Below, piece by piece: positions 1-7,045 of a DNA stretch of 14,709 nucleotides. The position numbers and the translations under genes are program-made. The first letter of the stretch is position 1; every line of letters starts with the position of its first letter. Source of the DNA: an uncultured Chloroflexota bacterium (GTDB lineage Bacteria; Chloroflexota; Limnocylindria; Limnocylindrales; CSP1-4); the NCBI GenBank assembly GCA_903928275.1, contig CAIYQJ010000306.1, positions 1 to 14,709 of the forward strand, read 5' to 3'. Below the pieces are notes generated by a model. It saw only the letters and a list, made by a program, of their open reading frames with translations, was not told where the DNA came from and made no database searches.

Positions 1-430
1 CCTTGAGGGCCTGGAGCTTCGCGAGCTCGTCGGCCTTCGAGACGCCGGCGGCGGCCTTCATCGCGGCATCGGACTGCGCGGCCATCTGGACGTCCTGGGC
101 GGTCACCCTGGGCCGGGCGATGATGTACACGAGTGCGCTGAGGAACGGGATGATGAACAGGAAGAGGATCCAGATCACCTTCCACGCGCCGGAGAGGTCG
201 TTCCGGCGGAAGATGTCCATGAAGATCGAGATGAAGATGAAGATGTACAGGACCCACACGAAGAAGACGACCATCGACCAGAAGATGTCCCAGAAGCCGA
301 TCGTCCCCGTGTCGACCCGGTTGCACGCGGCGAGGAACATCGCCACGGCTGCGAGCGGCACGACCACGCGTGCGTGACGCAGCGTGCTGCGGAAGCTGTC
401 CATCAGTCCGGTCCCATTCGAAAGTTCCAC
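1..430 (-). CDS. PLDc_N/SHOCT-type small membrane protein (C-terminus beyond window)
   Basis: About 143 codons are visible; the gene runs off the left edge. A first hydrophobic stretch ends in a lipobox-like LAAC (Cys36). Two strong membrane segments follow (about residues 44-66 and 79-99), separated by the loop MDIFRRNDLSG. This segment-loop-segment pattern ending in ALVYIIARPR is typical of the PLDc_N (phospholipase D nuclease N-terminal) membrane domain. After it, SKADELAKLQALK resembles the start of a SHOCT oligomerisation domain, which often follows PLDc_N. I chose GTG at 430 because GAGAGAGG lies 6 nt upstream; ATG at 403 has no visible ribosome site. No enzymatic domain is seen, so it is probably a small membrane protein and not a phospholipase. 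Its cellular role is not known. It is transcribed away from the LuxR-type regulator. Confidence 0.72.
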   Translation of the reverse strand, partial: MELSNGTGLMDSFRSTLRHARVVVPLAAVAMFLAACNRVDTGTIGFWDIFWSMVVFFVWVLYIFIFISIFMDIFRRNDLSGAWKVIWILFLFIIPFLSALVYIIARPRVTAQDVQMAAQSDAAMKAAAGVSKADELAKLQALK

Positions 431-790
431 TGATTCCCTCTCTCATTTCGTCGGTTCGCTTGGCTAGAGGTGGATGCTACGCGGCCTGAGGGGCCGCGTC
501 CATCGTCCGGATGGGATGAGGAGCCGGAGGGCGGCGCGCCAGGGTCCGTTCGCGCGCCGACACGGCGGGATCCCACGCATCCCCGTGCGCCGGCGAGCGC
601 GTCGTCGCCGGCCTCGCCCGCCACGGCGGACCGACCGGCGCATACCGTACCCGTGCCACGATGCACAGGCCCGCATGTATCGGTCGGGCGGCGCCTCGCG
701 ACACATGGCCCTATGTCCGCAGGCCACCTCGCGACGGATAGTGGGGTGCGTCCCGCGCGCGGATGCCGTGCGGGCGACGGCGAGGTCTGG
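431..790. other. 360-bp divergent intergenic region
   Basis: The region lies between the minus-strand membrane protein and the plus-strand regulator. Long open frames cross it on both strands, but their translations are Arg/Pro/Ala-rich and resemble no domain, as expected for shadow frames in GC-rich DNA. It holds one clear hairpin (479-499). Weak -10-like hexamers are TAGCAT on the minus strand (479-474) and GATAGT on the plus strand (737-742); neither has a convincing -35. No RNA gene was recognised. Confidence 0.5.
479..499. other. 8-bp perfect hairpin in divergent intergenic region
   Basis: ACGCGGCC (479-486) and GGCCGCGT (492-499) pair perfectly around the loop TGAGG. It sits about 50 bp upstream of the minus-strand gene and about 290 bp upstream of the regulator start. 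It could be an operator-like inverted repeat or a 5' leader hairpin. No T-run follows on either side, so a standard terminator is not supported. Confidence 0.35.
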
Positions 791-1498
791 ATGTCGAGAG
801 GGAACGGCTCCGTGCCGGGCGGTGGTGGCAAGTCGCGAGTCCTGCTCGCGATCTTCGGCTTCCCGCTGCTCCTCGACGGGTTCCGCGCGGTCATCGACGC
901 CGAGGCGGACATGACGGTCGTCGGGTCCGTTGAGTGCGCCGACGACCTCTCGTCCGCGATCTCGCGGATGGACCCGGATGTCGTGGTCACCGAGTGCCTC
1001 GCGCTCGACGGACAGGGCCCGACGACGGTCGAGACGATCGAAGCGATCCGGTCCGTCGACCCGACCGTGAAGGTGCTCGCGCTCGCGTGCCGGACCAGCA
1101 GCGAGCAGTTCTCGCTCGCGCTCCGGGCCGGCGCCGACGGGTTCCTCGCGCGGGAGGCGCAGGGCGCGGACGTCGTGGACGCCATCCGGTGCGTGGGGCG
1201 GGGCCAGACGTACGTGAGCCCGTCCATCGTCACGCGCATGGTCGACATGTACATCCACCGGTCGCCCCAGCGCGGCATCGAGGATCCGTACGACGCGTTG
1301 AACGACCGCGAGCACGAGATCCTCCTTCTCGCCGCGGTGGGCCACACGAACCGCGAGATCGCGAAGACGCTCCACCTGAGCGAGCAGACGGTCCACAACT
1401 ACCGGGCCGGCATGATGGAGAAGCTCGGCGTCCACGACCGCGTGGAGCTCCTCAAGTACGCGATCCGCCGCGGCGTCATCAGCGTCGCCGACCTCTGA
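791..1498 (+). CDS. LuxR/NarL-type transcriptional regulator with degenerate receiver domain
   Basis: The 235-residue protein has the NarL/FixJ layout: a receiver-like domain (about residues 16-140) and a LuxR helix-turn-helix (about 170-227, with LNDREHEILLLAAVGHTNRE and LSEQTVHNYRAGMMEKLGV). The DNA-binding part is fully canonical. The receiver is not. The paired acidic residues of the phosphorylation pocket are Ile21-Phe22, the phospho-acceptor position is Glu68 (PDVVVTEC instead of VxxMD), and the conserved Lys is Arg121 (GFLARE). It is therefore probably controlled without aspartyl phosphorylation, perhaps by ligand binding or constitutive dimerisation. I start at ATG 791, with GAGG 5 nt upstream and only two Ser/Gly-rich turns before the domain. 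The open frame extends back to 470, but that stretch looks non-coding. No sensor kinase is adjacent. Confidence 0.85.
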   Translation: MSRGNGSVPGGGGKSRVLLAIFGFPLLLDGFRAVIDAEADMTVVGSVECADDLSSAISRMDPDVVVTECLALDGQGPTTVETIEAIRSVDPTVKVLALACRTSSEQFSLALRAGADGFLAREAQGADVVDAIRCVGRGQTYVSPSIVTRMVDMYIHRSPQRGIEDPYDALNDREHEILLLAAVGHTNREIAKTLHLSEQTVHNYRAGMMEKLGVHDRVELLKYAIRRGVISVADL

Positions 1499-1659
1499 TC
1501 GGCGGCCGCGCGGGGGACCTGGCGCGGCGTCGCACTTCGCTCATCCGGGCTCTGCCCTTGCCGCCGGCGCTCCGCGGCCCGATGATGGCCCGACGGCCGC
1601 ACCCACGGCTCCGACACCGCGACGCGCCGCGTCCCCACACGCGCGATGGAGGATCGACG

Positions 1660-2082
1660 ATGACGACCACCACTGGCACGGGCACCCGCGAGAACCCGTG
1701 GCGGCTGAAGACCGCCAGCGGCACCTCCGAGTACGAGATGTACCGCGACGAGGCGGCCGACCCGCCTCTGCTCGTCTGCCAGGTGGGCACGACGAAGCTG
1801 ACGTACCACCTCCGGTGCATCGAGGATCTCCACGCGATGCTCGTGGCGCACGGCGACTGGATGCCCCTCGGCAGCGCCGACGAGCAGAAGCCGGCGGCGG
1901 ACGGGACCGTGGAGGCGTGGGCCAGGTCGGCGGACAACCCGGTCGGCGGCTGGTACGGCCTCCGGAAGGGGTACCGCGGCCGGTTCGGCATGTACGTGCC
2001 GCCGCTGATGGAGGAGCTCGGGCTCGCCGAGGTCACCCACGATCCGCGGAACAACAGCATGCGGGCGCGCCCCGGCGCATAG
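1660..2082 (+). CDS. conserved hypothetical protein, 140 aa
   Basis: A good ribosome site (GGAGGA, 6 nt before ATG) and a compact soluble sequence support a real gene. After a Thr-rich start it reads ENPWRLKTASGTSEYEMYRD, then a core with CIEDLHAMLVAHGDWMPLG, SADEQKP, EAWARSADNPVGGWYGLRKG and GRFGMYVPPLMEELGLAEV. It has no signal peptide or membrane segment. The Trp/Gly/Tyr-rich core resembles small uncharacterised proteins I associate with Actinomycetota and Chloroflexota, but I know no function and can see no catalytic signature. It follows the LuxR-type regulator after 161 bp in the same direction, so the two may or may not be co-transcribed. It converges on the formimidoyltransferase gene, with only 32 bp between the stops. 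Confidence 0.75.
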   Translation: MTTTTGTGTRENPWRLKTASGTSEYEMYRDEAADPPLLVCQVGTTKLTYHLRCIEDLHAMLVAHGDWMPLGSADEQKPAADGTVEAWARSADNPVGGWYGLRKGYRGRFGMYVPPLMEELGLAEVTHDPRNNSMRARPGA

Positions 2083-2114
2083 GGCCCGTTCCTCGCCGGG
2101 CGTGGGGGAGGCGG

Positions 2115-3080
2115 CTACCCCTGCGCGCGGCCAGCCGCGGCAAGCCGCAGCTCGAGCGCCTGCGTGGGCGAGAAGTCGCGCAGCCGCAGGAAGCCCGCCG
2201 CCACGGCGAGCCGCTCCTCCACGGCGATGTCGGCGGGCGCGCCCGCGTGGTCGGCGACATCGAGCAGGGCCGCGAGCGGCGCGAGCCCGATCAGCTCCGA
2301 TTCCGCCGGCTGCACGCCCGCCTCGGCGGCGATCTCCGCGACCGCCTCCCAGACGCGCCACAGCGGCGTCACCGCGAAGTCGAGGAGGTTCATCGAGACC
2401 TGGGCGCAGTCGGGGTCCTCCAGGCGGAAGCCGTTCGCCTGCACCCTCGGGAGCCCGCCCCCCGACTCGCGGACGGCCCGCGCGATGCGCTTCGCGAGAT
2501 CGAGGTCCGTGGAGTCCAGGTTGATGTTCCAGGCGATGAGGAACGGTCTGGCACCGACCGCCATCGCGCCTGCCCGCGGGTGAAGGCGCGCCGGCCCGAA
2601 GTCCGGGCGCCGGTCGGGGTCGCGGGCGATCGCGTCCTTCAACCTTTCGTACTGCCCGCGCCGCACGTCGGCGAGCTTCCCGCGGTCGGCGCGCGTGGCC
2701 GCGAGGGCATACAGGTAGACCGGGATGTCGAACCGCGTCGCCACTCGCTCGCCGAAGGCGCGCGCGAGGCCGATGCACTCGTCCATCGTCGTGTCCGCGA
2801 GCGGCACGAACGGCACCACGTCCACGCTGCCGATCCGCGGGTGCTCGCCCTCCTGCACCTCCATGTCGATCGCGTCGATCGCCACGGCCACGGCCGCCTC
2901 GAGCGCGTCGCACACGGCGGCGGCCTCGCCGGCGAGCGTCAGGACGCTGCGGTTGTGGCTCGCGTCGCTCGTCCGGTCGAGGAGGTGCACACCCGCCCGC
3001 GCCTCGATCGCCGCCGCCAGGCGGTCGACGACGTCGAGGCGCCGACCCTCGCTGACGTTCGGCACGGACTCCACCAGCAT
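2115..3080 (-). CDS. ftcD: glutamate formimidoyltransferase
   Basis: The 321-residue protein matches the stand-alone formiminotransferase domain, without the cyclodeaminase half of the animal bifunctional enzyme. It opens with LVESVPNVSEGRR, the family signature at the N-terminus. It carries GEHPRIGSVDVVPFVPL with His80, equivalent to the catalytic histidine of the mammalian enzyme, then DIPVYLYALAA, DFGP, GARPFLIAWNINL and QVSMNLLDF. The enzyme transfers the formimino group of N-formimino-L-glutamate, the product of histidine degradation, to tetrahydrofolate in the cytoplasm. GGGAGGAC lies 6 nt before ATG 3080. It is the last gene of the minus-strand group, 39 bp after the PhzF-family gene. 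No hutH/U/I or folate cyclodeaminase gene is visible, so histidine catabolism must be completed elsewhere if this is its role. Confidence 0.92.
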   Translation of the reverse strand: MLVESVPNVSEGRRLDVVDRLAAAIEARAGVHLLDRTSDASHNRSVLTLAGEAAAVCDALEAAVAVAIDAIDMEVQEGEHPRIGSVDVVPFVPLADTTMDECIGLARAFGERVATRFDIPVYLYALAATRADRGKLADVRRGQYERLKDAIARDPDRRPDFGPARLHPRAGAMAVGARPFLIAWNINLDSTDLDLAKRIARAVRESGGGLPRVQANGFRLEDPDCAQVSMNLLDFAVTPLWRVWEAVAEIAAEAGVQPAESELIGLAPLAALLDVADHAGAPADIAVEERLAVAAGFLRLRDFSPTQALELRLAAAGRAQG

Positions 3081-3119
3081 CGCTCGGTCCTCCCGGGGCG
3101 CCGGGACGGCGCCGCCGCA

Positions 3120-3992
3120 TCAGAGATGGAAGACGCCGTTGCCCACGATCCGCACGCCCCCGCCGACGCGGACGTGCCACGTGTCGTCGTCCCGCACCAC
3201 CTCGATGTCGAGGAAGCTCGGGCGCCCCACCGCCTCCCCCTGCGCGACGGTCGCGCGGCCGGGCAGGCCGGCGAGCCCGTGCTCCGCGAGGTACGCGCCG
3301 AGCGGGCCCGCTGCCGACCCGGTGGCCGGGTCCTCGCCGATCGACCGCGACCGGTCGAACATCCGCGCGACGACATCGCCCGGGCCCCGCACCGCGAACA
3401 GGTAGAGGGACTCGGCGTCGTCGATCGCCGCACATGCTTCGCGGCACGCGCGGTCGTCGCGCTCCGCCCGGGCGAGAGTCTCTGCGTCGCGCAGCGGGAC
3501 CATGACGTGCCCGATCCCCGTGGAGATCGCGACGATCGGGAGCCCCGGGACGAGGTCGTCCACCGAGAGGCCCGCCCCGGCCGCGACGGTCCGCACGATC
3601 GCCGGGTCCGACACGGGTCGGCCGACGATGGGCGGGAGCTGCCACATCCACGCGGCGCCGCCACGCGTGTCCACGTCGACCGGCACCTCCCCGGCGGCGG
3701 TCCGCTGGACGAGCGAGGTCGGGACCCGCCCGTCGGTCACGAGGACGAACGCGGTGCCGAGCGTCGGGTGGCCGGCGAACGGCAGCTCGCCGGCCGGCGT
3801 GAAGATCCGCATGTCATACCCGTCGTCGCGGATCGCCGTGACGAAGGTGGTCTCGCTGAAGCCGATCTCGCGCGTGATCGACAACATCGTCTCCGTCGCG
3901 AGGTCCGGCGGCGGGTCCGCCACGACGCAGAGCTGGTTGCCCGCGAACGGCACGTCCGTGAACACGTCGACGAGGCGGAATGCGATGTCCAT
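3120..3992 (-). CDS. PhzF family phenazine biosynthesis-like isomerase/epimerase
   Basis: The 290-residue protein has the two-domain PhzF/DAP-epimerase-like fold signatures. The start FRLVDVFTDVPFAGNQLCVV is typical. Glu47 in GFSETTFV corresponds to the catalytic glutamate of PhzF. FTPAGELPFAGHPTLG holds His74, and EDPATGSAAGPLGAYL near residue 220 is the second conserved loop (Asp221). Family members are cofactor-free isomerases, but most are not phenazine enzymes and their substrates are unknown. No other phenazine gene is present, so only the family is assigned. ATG 3992 gives the standard N-terminus. There is no good Shine-Dalgarno, only AGG 2 nt away, and a -10-like CATACT ends 6 nt upstream, which raises a leaderless start. 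It sits 52 bp after the galactosidase and 39 bp before ftcD. Confidence 0.88.
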   Translation of the reverse strand: MDIAFRLVDVFTDVPFAGNQLCVVADPPPDLATETMLSITREIGFSETTFVTAIRDDGYDMRIFTPAGELPFAGHPTLGTAFVLVTDGRVPTSLVQRTAAGEVPVDVDTRGGAAWMWQLPPIVGRPVSDPAIVRTVAAGAGLSVDDLVPGLPIVAISTGIGHVMVPLRDAETLARAERDDRACREACAAIDDAESLYLFAVRGPGDVVARMFDRSRSIGEDPATGSAAGPLGAYLAEHGLAGLPGRATVAQGEAVGRPSFLDIEVVRDDDTWHVRVGGGVRIVGNGVFHL

Positions 3993-3998
3993 GTCCTG

Positions 3999-4004
3999 AG
4001 TATG
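3999..4004 (-). promoter_or_regulatory. candidate -10 box for a leaderless PhzF-gene transcript
   Basis: On the minus strand CATACT lies with only 6 nt between it and the ATG at 3992, so transcription from it would begin at or next to the start codon. The gene has no properly spaced ribosome site, which fits a leaderless mRNA. No clear -35 is seen, so the call is tentative; read-through from the galactosidase gene is also possible. Confidence 0.3.
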
Positions 4005-4044
4005 CCAGCATCGCCCGCCGCGCTCCGACCGGCACGCGCCGAGT

Positions 4045-6285
4045 TCAGCCGGCGGCGACCTCCTCGACCACGTCGAGCGCGAGGACGAGCGCCTGGAAGT
4101 CGCCGTGAGGCCGCGGATCGAAAGGGCCCGGCCGGACGACGACGCCGGTGGCCATGAGGTCGTCGCCGCCGCGGAGGCCGCCCTCGAGCTCCCCGTGCGG
4201 GGCGGTCCCGGCCGGCCACGCGGTGACGCGGTAGACGGCGTCGGGGTCCAGGCCACGGAGCGGGAGCCGGACCGGGCCGGCGTACGGCCGGTCGAGCACG
4301 CGGTACGCGCCCACGACCGCATGCCTGCGATCGTCCGACACGGCCATCCAGGCGGTCTCGTTCCGGTCGCCCTCGAAGGGACTCTTGAGTCGGACGAAGC
4401 GTCCGCGCTGGAGCACGTCGCGATGGGCGACGTAGAACGCGACCTGGTCGGCCACCTCGCGGCGCTCGTCGTCCGTGAAGACCGTCGTGTCCAGCTCGTA
4501 CCCGAACACGCCGAAGAACGCGACGGCGGCCCGCATGGTGAGCGACGTCACCCGCCCGACCTGGTGGTTCGGGACGGCGGAGACGTGCGCGCCGATCGCG
4601 CTCAACGGGTACACGAGCGACGTGCCCCACTGGATCGCCAGCCGCTCGACCGCGTCGGTGTCGTCGCTCGTCCACGTCTGCGGGGCATAGGCGAGCATGC
4701 CGGGGTCGAAGCGACCGCCGCCGCTCGCGCACGATTCGAAGAGGATCTGGGGGAAGGCGGCGTTCAGGCGCGCGTACAGGTCGTACACGCCGAGGATGTA
4801 CCGGTGGCGGAACTCGCCCTGGCGGTCCGGCGGCAGCGCGCCGCTGTACGCCTCGGTCATGTTCCGGTTCATGTCCCACTTCACGTACGTGATCGGCGCG
4901 CTCCCGAGCACGTCCGACAGCACGGCGAACAGGTGGTCCACCACCTCGGGCCGGGACATGTCGAGCACGAGCTGGTTGCGGATCTCGGTCCGCGGCCGGC
5001 CCGGCACGCCGATCGCCCACTCCGGGTGTGCGGCGAACAGGCGGCTGCGCGGGCTCACCATCTCGGGCTCGATCCACAGCCCCAGGCTCATCCCGAGCCC
5101 CTCGATGCGCCGTGCGAGACCGTCGAGCCCGTTCGGGAGCTTCCGGCGGTCCACCGTCCAGTCTCCGAGCGAGCTGTCGTCGAGGTCGCGCTCGCCGAAC
5201 CACCCGTCGTCGAGGACGAAGAGCTCGATCCCGACGTCCCGCGCGACGGACGCCATGGCGACGAGCCGGTCCTCGTCGAAGTCGAAGTAGGTGCCCTCCC
5301 AGTTGTTCACGAGCACCGGCCGCAGAGCGTCGCGCCAGCGTCCGCGGACGAGGCGGTCGCGGTAGAGCCGGTGATAGGCGTCGCTCAGCTCGCCCAGGCC
5401 GTCCGCCGCGTACGCGAGGATCGCCTCGGGCAGGACGAGCTCGGCGCCCGGCTCGAGGGTCCACGTGAAGTTCTCGGGGTCGACGCCGATCCGGACCCGG
5501 GCCGTCCCGAACGAGTCGCCCTCAGCCTCCGCGAGGAAGTCCCCGGAGTAGACGAGGCTCACGCCGTAGGCCTCGCCCGCCGCCTCGGTGGTCGCCGGTC
5601 GCTTGAGGACGACGAACGGGTTGTGCTCCGCGCCGGATGCGCCGCGCGCGCTCGAGACGGAGACGCGGCCGGGCGCGAGCGGCCGGGTGACGACGTGGCG
5701 CTCGCGCGCCCAGGCGCCGCTCAGCTGCACCATCTCCCAGTCGTCGTCCGGCAGGTCGAGCGACGAGCTCATGGCGCTCCGCACCCGCAGCGTCGTGGCT
5801 CCGTCGTTGCGGAAGCGGACGTTCCGCGCCACGCACGGCACGTCCCGGAAGATCGAGTACGCCAGCGTGACCGTCAGGCCGCTGGGTCCGTCGGCGATGT
5901 CCACCTCGACCGTCTCCGCCTCGTCATCGGTCTCGGCGTACGTGGCCGGGAGCCCCGGGAGGGCGGGCTTCCCGCGGATGATCCGATGCCCGGCGTAGAC
6001 GAGGTCGAGCACCGTGGACCCATCGGCCTGCTCCACGACGCAGGCGGGCATGCGGAAGTCGCCGCGCTCGGCGACGGCGTACTCGAGGAGCGCCGGATCG
6101 GCCGGGCGGTTGTGGAACGCTCCTGCGCCCTGCGGGCCGAGGTGGCCGTAGGTGCGCGACGGGTCGAGGCGCGGCCCGAAGTGGAGGTGACCGAGCCACC
6201 CGGTGTCGAGGACGCGGAAGATGTAGCTGACTCGGTCGTTATGGAGGTGCGCCTCGCGCGCCTCGGCGTCCCAGCGGATCGGCAT
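4045..6285 (-). CDS. alpha-galactosidase, glycoside hydrolase family 36
   Basis: The 746-residue length suits a bacterial GH36 enzyme. An N-terminal beta-sandwich is followed by a catalytic barrel with LFVLDDGWFGERD, GLWIEPEMVSP and YVKWDMNRNMTE. Asp471 (KWDMNR) matches the nucleophile and Asp541 (WTSDDTD) the acid/base. Their 70-residue spacing equals that of the Asp478/Asp548 pair I recall for Geobacillus AgaA. SCASGGGRFD (Cys519) is the galactose-binding loop. It should release terminal alpha-1,6-galactose from melibiose/raffinose-type sugars. No signal peptide is seen, so it is cytoplasmic. ATG 6285 is chosen because GGGAG lies 6 nt upstream and MPIRWDAEAREAHLHN begins the domain; the open frame to 6990 runs through the divergent lipoprotein gene and is a shadow. 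It heads a minus-strand group with the PhzF and ftcD genes. No sugar transporter is nearby. Confidence 0.94.
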   Translation of the reverse strand: MPIRWDAEAREAHLHNDRVSYIFRVLDTGWLGHLHFGPRLDPSRTYGHLGPQGAGAFHNRPADPALLEYAVAERGDFRMPACVVEQADGSTVLDLVYAGHRIIRGKPALPGLPATYAETDDEAETVEVDIADGPSGLTVTLAYSIFRDVPCVARNVRFRNDGATTLRVRSAMSSSLDLPDDDWEMVQLSGAWARERHVVTRPLAPGRVSVSSARGASGAEHNPFVVLKRPATTEAAGEAYGVSLVYSGDFLAEAEGDSFGTARVRIGVDPENFTWTLEPGAELVLPEAILAYAADGLGELSDAYHRLYRDRLVRGRWRDALRPVLVNNWEGTYFDFDEDRLVAMASVARDVGIELFVLDDGWFGERDLDDSSLGDWTVDRRKLPNGLDGLARRIEGLGMSLGLWIEPEMVSPRSRLFAAHPEWAIGVPGRPRTEIRNQLVLDMSRPEVVDHLFAVLSDVLGSAPITYVKWDMNRNMTEAYSGALPPDRQGEFRHRYILGVYDLYARLNAAFPQILFESCASGGGRFDPGMLAYAPQTWTSDDTDAVERLAIQWGTSLVYPLSAIGAHVSAVPNHQVGRVTSLTMRAAVAFFGVFGYELDTTVFTDDERREVADQVAFYVAHRDVLQRGRFVRLKSPFEGDRNETAWMAVSDDRRHAVVGAYRVLDRPYAGPVRLPLRGLDPDAVYRVTAWPAGTAPHGELEGGLRGGDDLMATGVVVRPGPFDPRPHGDFQALVLALDVVEEVAAG

Positions 6286-6303
6286 CGTGGTCTCCCGGGC
6301 GGT

Positions 6304-6330
6304 CGATCCGGGGCGGTGGAGCCCGGATCG
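6304..6330. promoter_or_regulatory. 9-bp inverted repeat just upstream of the alpha-galactosidase gene
   Basis: CGATCCGGG (6304-6312) and CCCGGATCG (6322-6330) are perfect inverted arms around 9 nt. The repeat begins 18 bp before the galactosidase start and would lie inside its 5' leader if the -10 at 6366-6361 is used. It may be an operator for a repressor or an mRNA hairpin affecting translation. No regulator gene for it is in the window. Confidence 0.4.
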
Positions 6331-6360
6331 CGGCGCGCTCGGTCGAGCGGTCGCAGGGCT

Positions 6361-6366
6361 AGTATC
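6361..6366 (-). promoter_or_regulatory. candidate -10 box of the alpha-galactosidase group
   Basis: GATACT on the minus strand, about 75 nt upstream of the galactosidase ATG, resembles a -10 hexamer. No convincing -35 lies 17 nt further up. It would place the 6304-6330 inverted repeat in the transcript. Confidence 0.3.
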
Positions 6367-6384
6367 GCCGCTTCGACCGGCTGC

Positions 6385-6390
6385 TACGAT
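6385..6390 (+). promoter_or_regulatory. candidate -10 box of the META lipoprotein gene
   Basis: TACGAT lies 45 nt upstream of ATG 6436. The divergent -10 on the other strand is about 20 bp away, so the two promoters would overlap and could compete. The -35 region is not recognisable. Confidence 0.35.
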
Positions 6391-6435
6391 GGCCACGGAT
6401 CTCGTCGGGAACCCGGAGCTGGAGGCAGTCGGCAC

Positions 6436-6900
6436 ATGACCCGTCGAATCGCCCGGGTGGGCGCCATCCTCGCCGCCGCCGTCCTCGTGGCCGCCTGTTC
6501 CGCCTCGTCGTCCCCCTCGGCCCCCACCGCGCCCGCGTCCCTCCCCGGCACGTCCTGGACGCTGGGGCTCCAGGGCGGCACCGCGCCCGCTGCGCGCGCC
6601 CTCCCGACATTGGTGTTCGGGAAGGACGGGTCGGTGAGCGGGTTCACGGGCTGCGAGCCGTACGCCGGCACGTTCACCGCGAACGGCGCGTCGCTCACCA
6701 TCGCGAGCCTCGTGAAGACCCCGACGAGCAATCCGTGCGCCCCCACCGACGAGGCCACCGCCACGGCGTTCCTCACCGCGCTCGGCGGCGTGACCGGCTG
6801 GAGCACCCAGGTCGTTCCAGCCGCGTCGGGCATCAGGGTGCTGCAGCCCGTCAAGCTCCTCCTGAACGGTCCAACGGCGCTCGTGCTCACCCTGCAGTGA
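6436..6900 (+). CDS. META domain-containing lipoprotein (HslJ-like)
   Basis: The 154-residue protein starts with a lipoprotein signal peptide: MTRRIAR, a hydrophobic core and VLVAAC with the lipid-attachment Cys21. A Ser/Pro/Ala linker follows, then a META/HslJ-type domain: LPGTSWTL, LVFGKDGSVSGFTGCEPYAGTF, LTIASLVKTPTSNPC and a C-terminal beta part LLLNGPTALVLTLQ. The GC...C pair (GFTGCEPY and SNPC) is the usual conserved feature of the domain. It should be a surface-anchored protein outside the cytoplasmic membrane. Its biochemical role is unknown; the E. coli relative HslJ is linked to heat shock and novobiocin tolerance. GGAGG sits 10 nt before the ATG, a slightly long spacing. It diverges from the galactosidase gene and is followed by 260 bp before the two-component operon. 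Confidence 0.85.
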   Translation: MTRRIARVGAILAAAVLVAACSASSSPSAPTAPASLPGTSWTLGLQGGTAPAARALPTLVFGKDGSVSGFTGCEPYAGTFTANGASLTIASLVKTPTSNPCAPTDEATATAFLTALGGVTGWSTQVVPAASGIRVLQPVKLLLNGPTALVLTLQ

Positions 6901-7045
6901 GCGAGTCGACCCCGGAGTGACCGAGCCGCCACGGCTCCCTCCGACCGCGGACGTGCCGCCTCCCGCTGAGGCCGCCGCACAGACCGACACGACCGGGGCG
7001 CGGCGGGATGACGGTGGCGTGCGCCGTCGCGGCGTCCCGTCCGTC

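Noticed and set aside
470..790. A 107-residue N-terminal extension of the LuxR-type regulator
   Set aside because: It is low-complexity Pro/Ala/Arg/Ser sequence with no ribosome site at 470, while ATG 791 has GAGG 5 nt upstream and leads straight into the receiver.
403..1398. Long minus-strand open frames opposite the LuxR-type regulator (403-1398 and 464-1435)
   Set aside because: Their translations are Arg/Ala/Asp-rich with no domain, while the plus strand holds a clear receiver plus LuxR helix-turn-helix. They are shadow frames of GC-rich coding DNA.
3120..3992. PhzF-family gene as part of a phenazine pathway
   Set aside because: No phzA/B/D/E/G genes are near, and most PhzF-family members are unrelated to phenazines. 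Only the family name is supported.
1698..4157. An 819-codon plus-strand open frame, and the 750-codon minus-strand frame at 1399-3651
   Set aside because: Both run across several real genes (DUF-type protein, ftcD, PhzF family) in the wrong frame and are made mostly of Arg, Ala, Gly and Pro.
4105..6900. A 931-codon plus-strand open frame ending in the META lipoprotein
   Set aside because: Only the last 154 codons from ATG 6436 have a signal peptide and domain. The rest is antisense to the alpha-galactosidase.
6286..6990. N-terminal extension of the alpha-galactosidase up to 6990
   Set aside because: It is antisense to the lipoprotein gene and has no domain. ATG 6285 has a ribosome site and begins the GH36 sequence.
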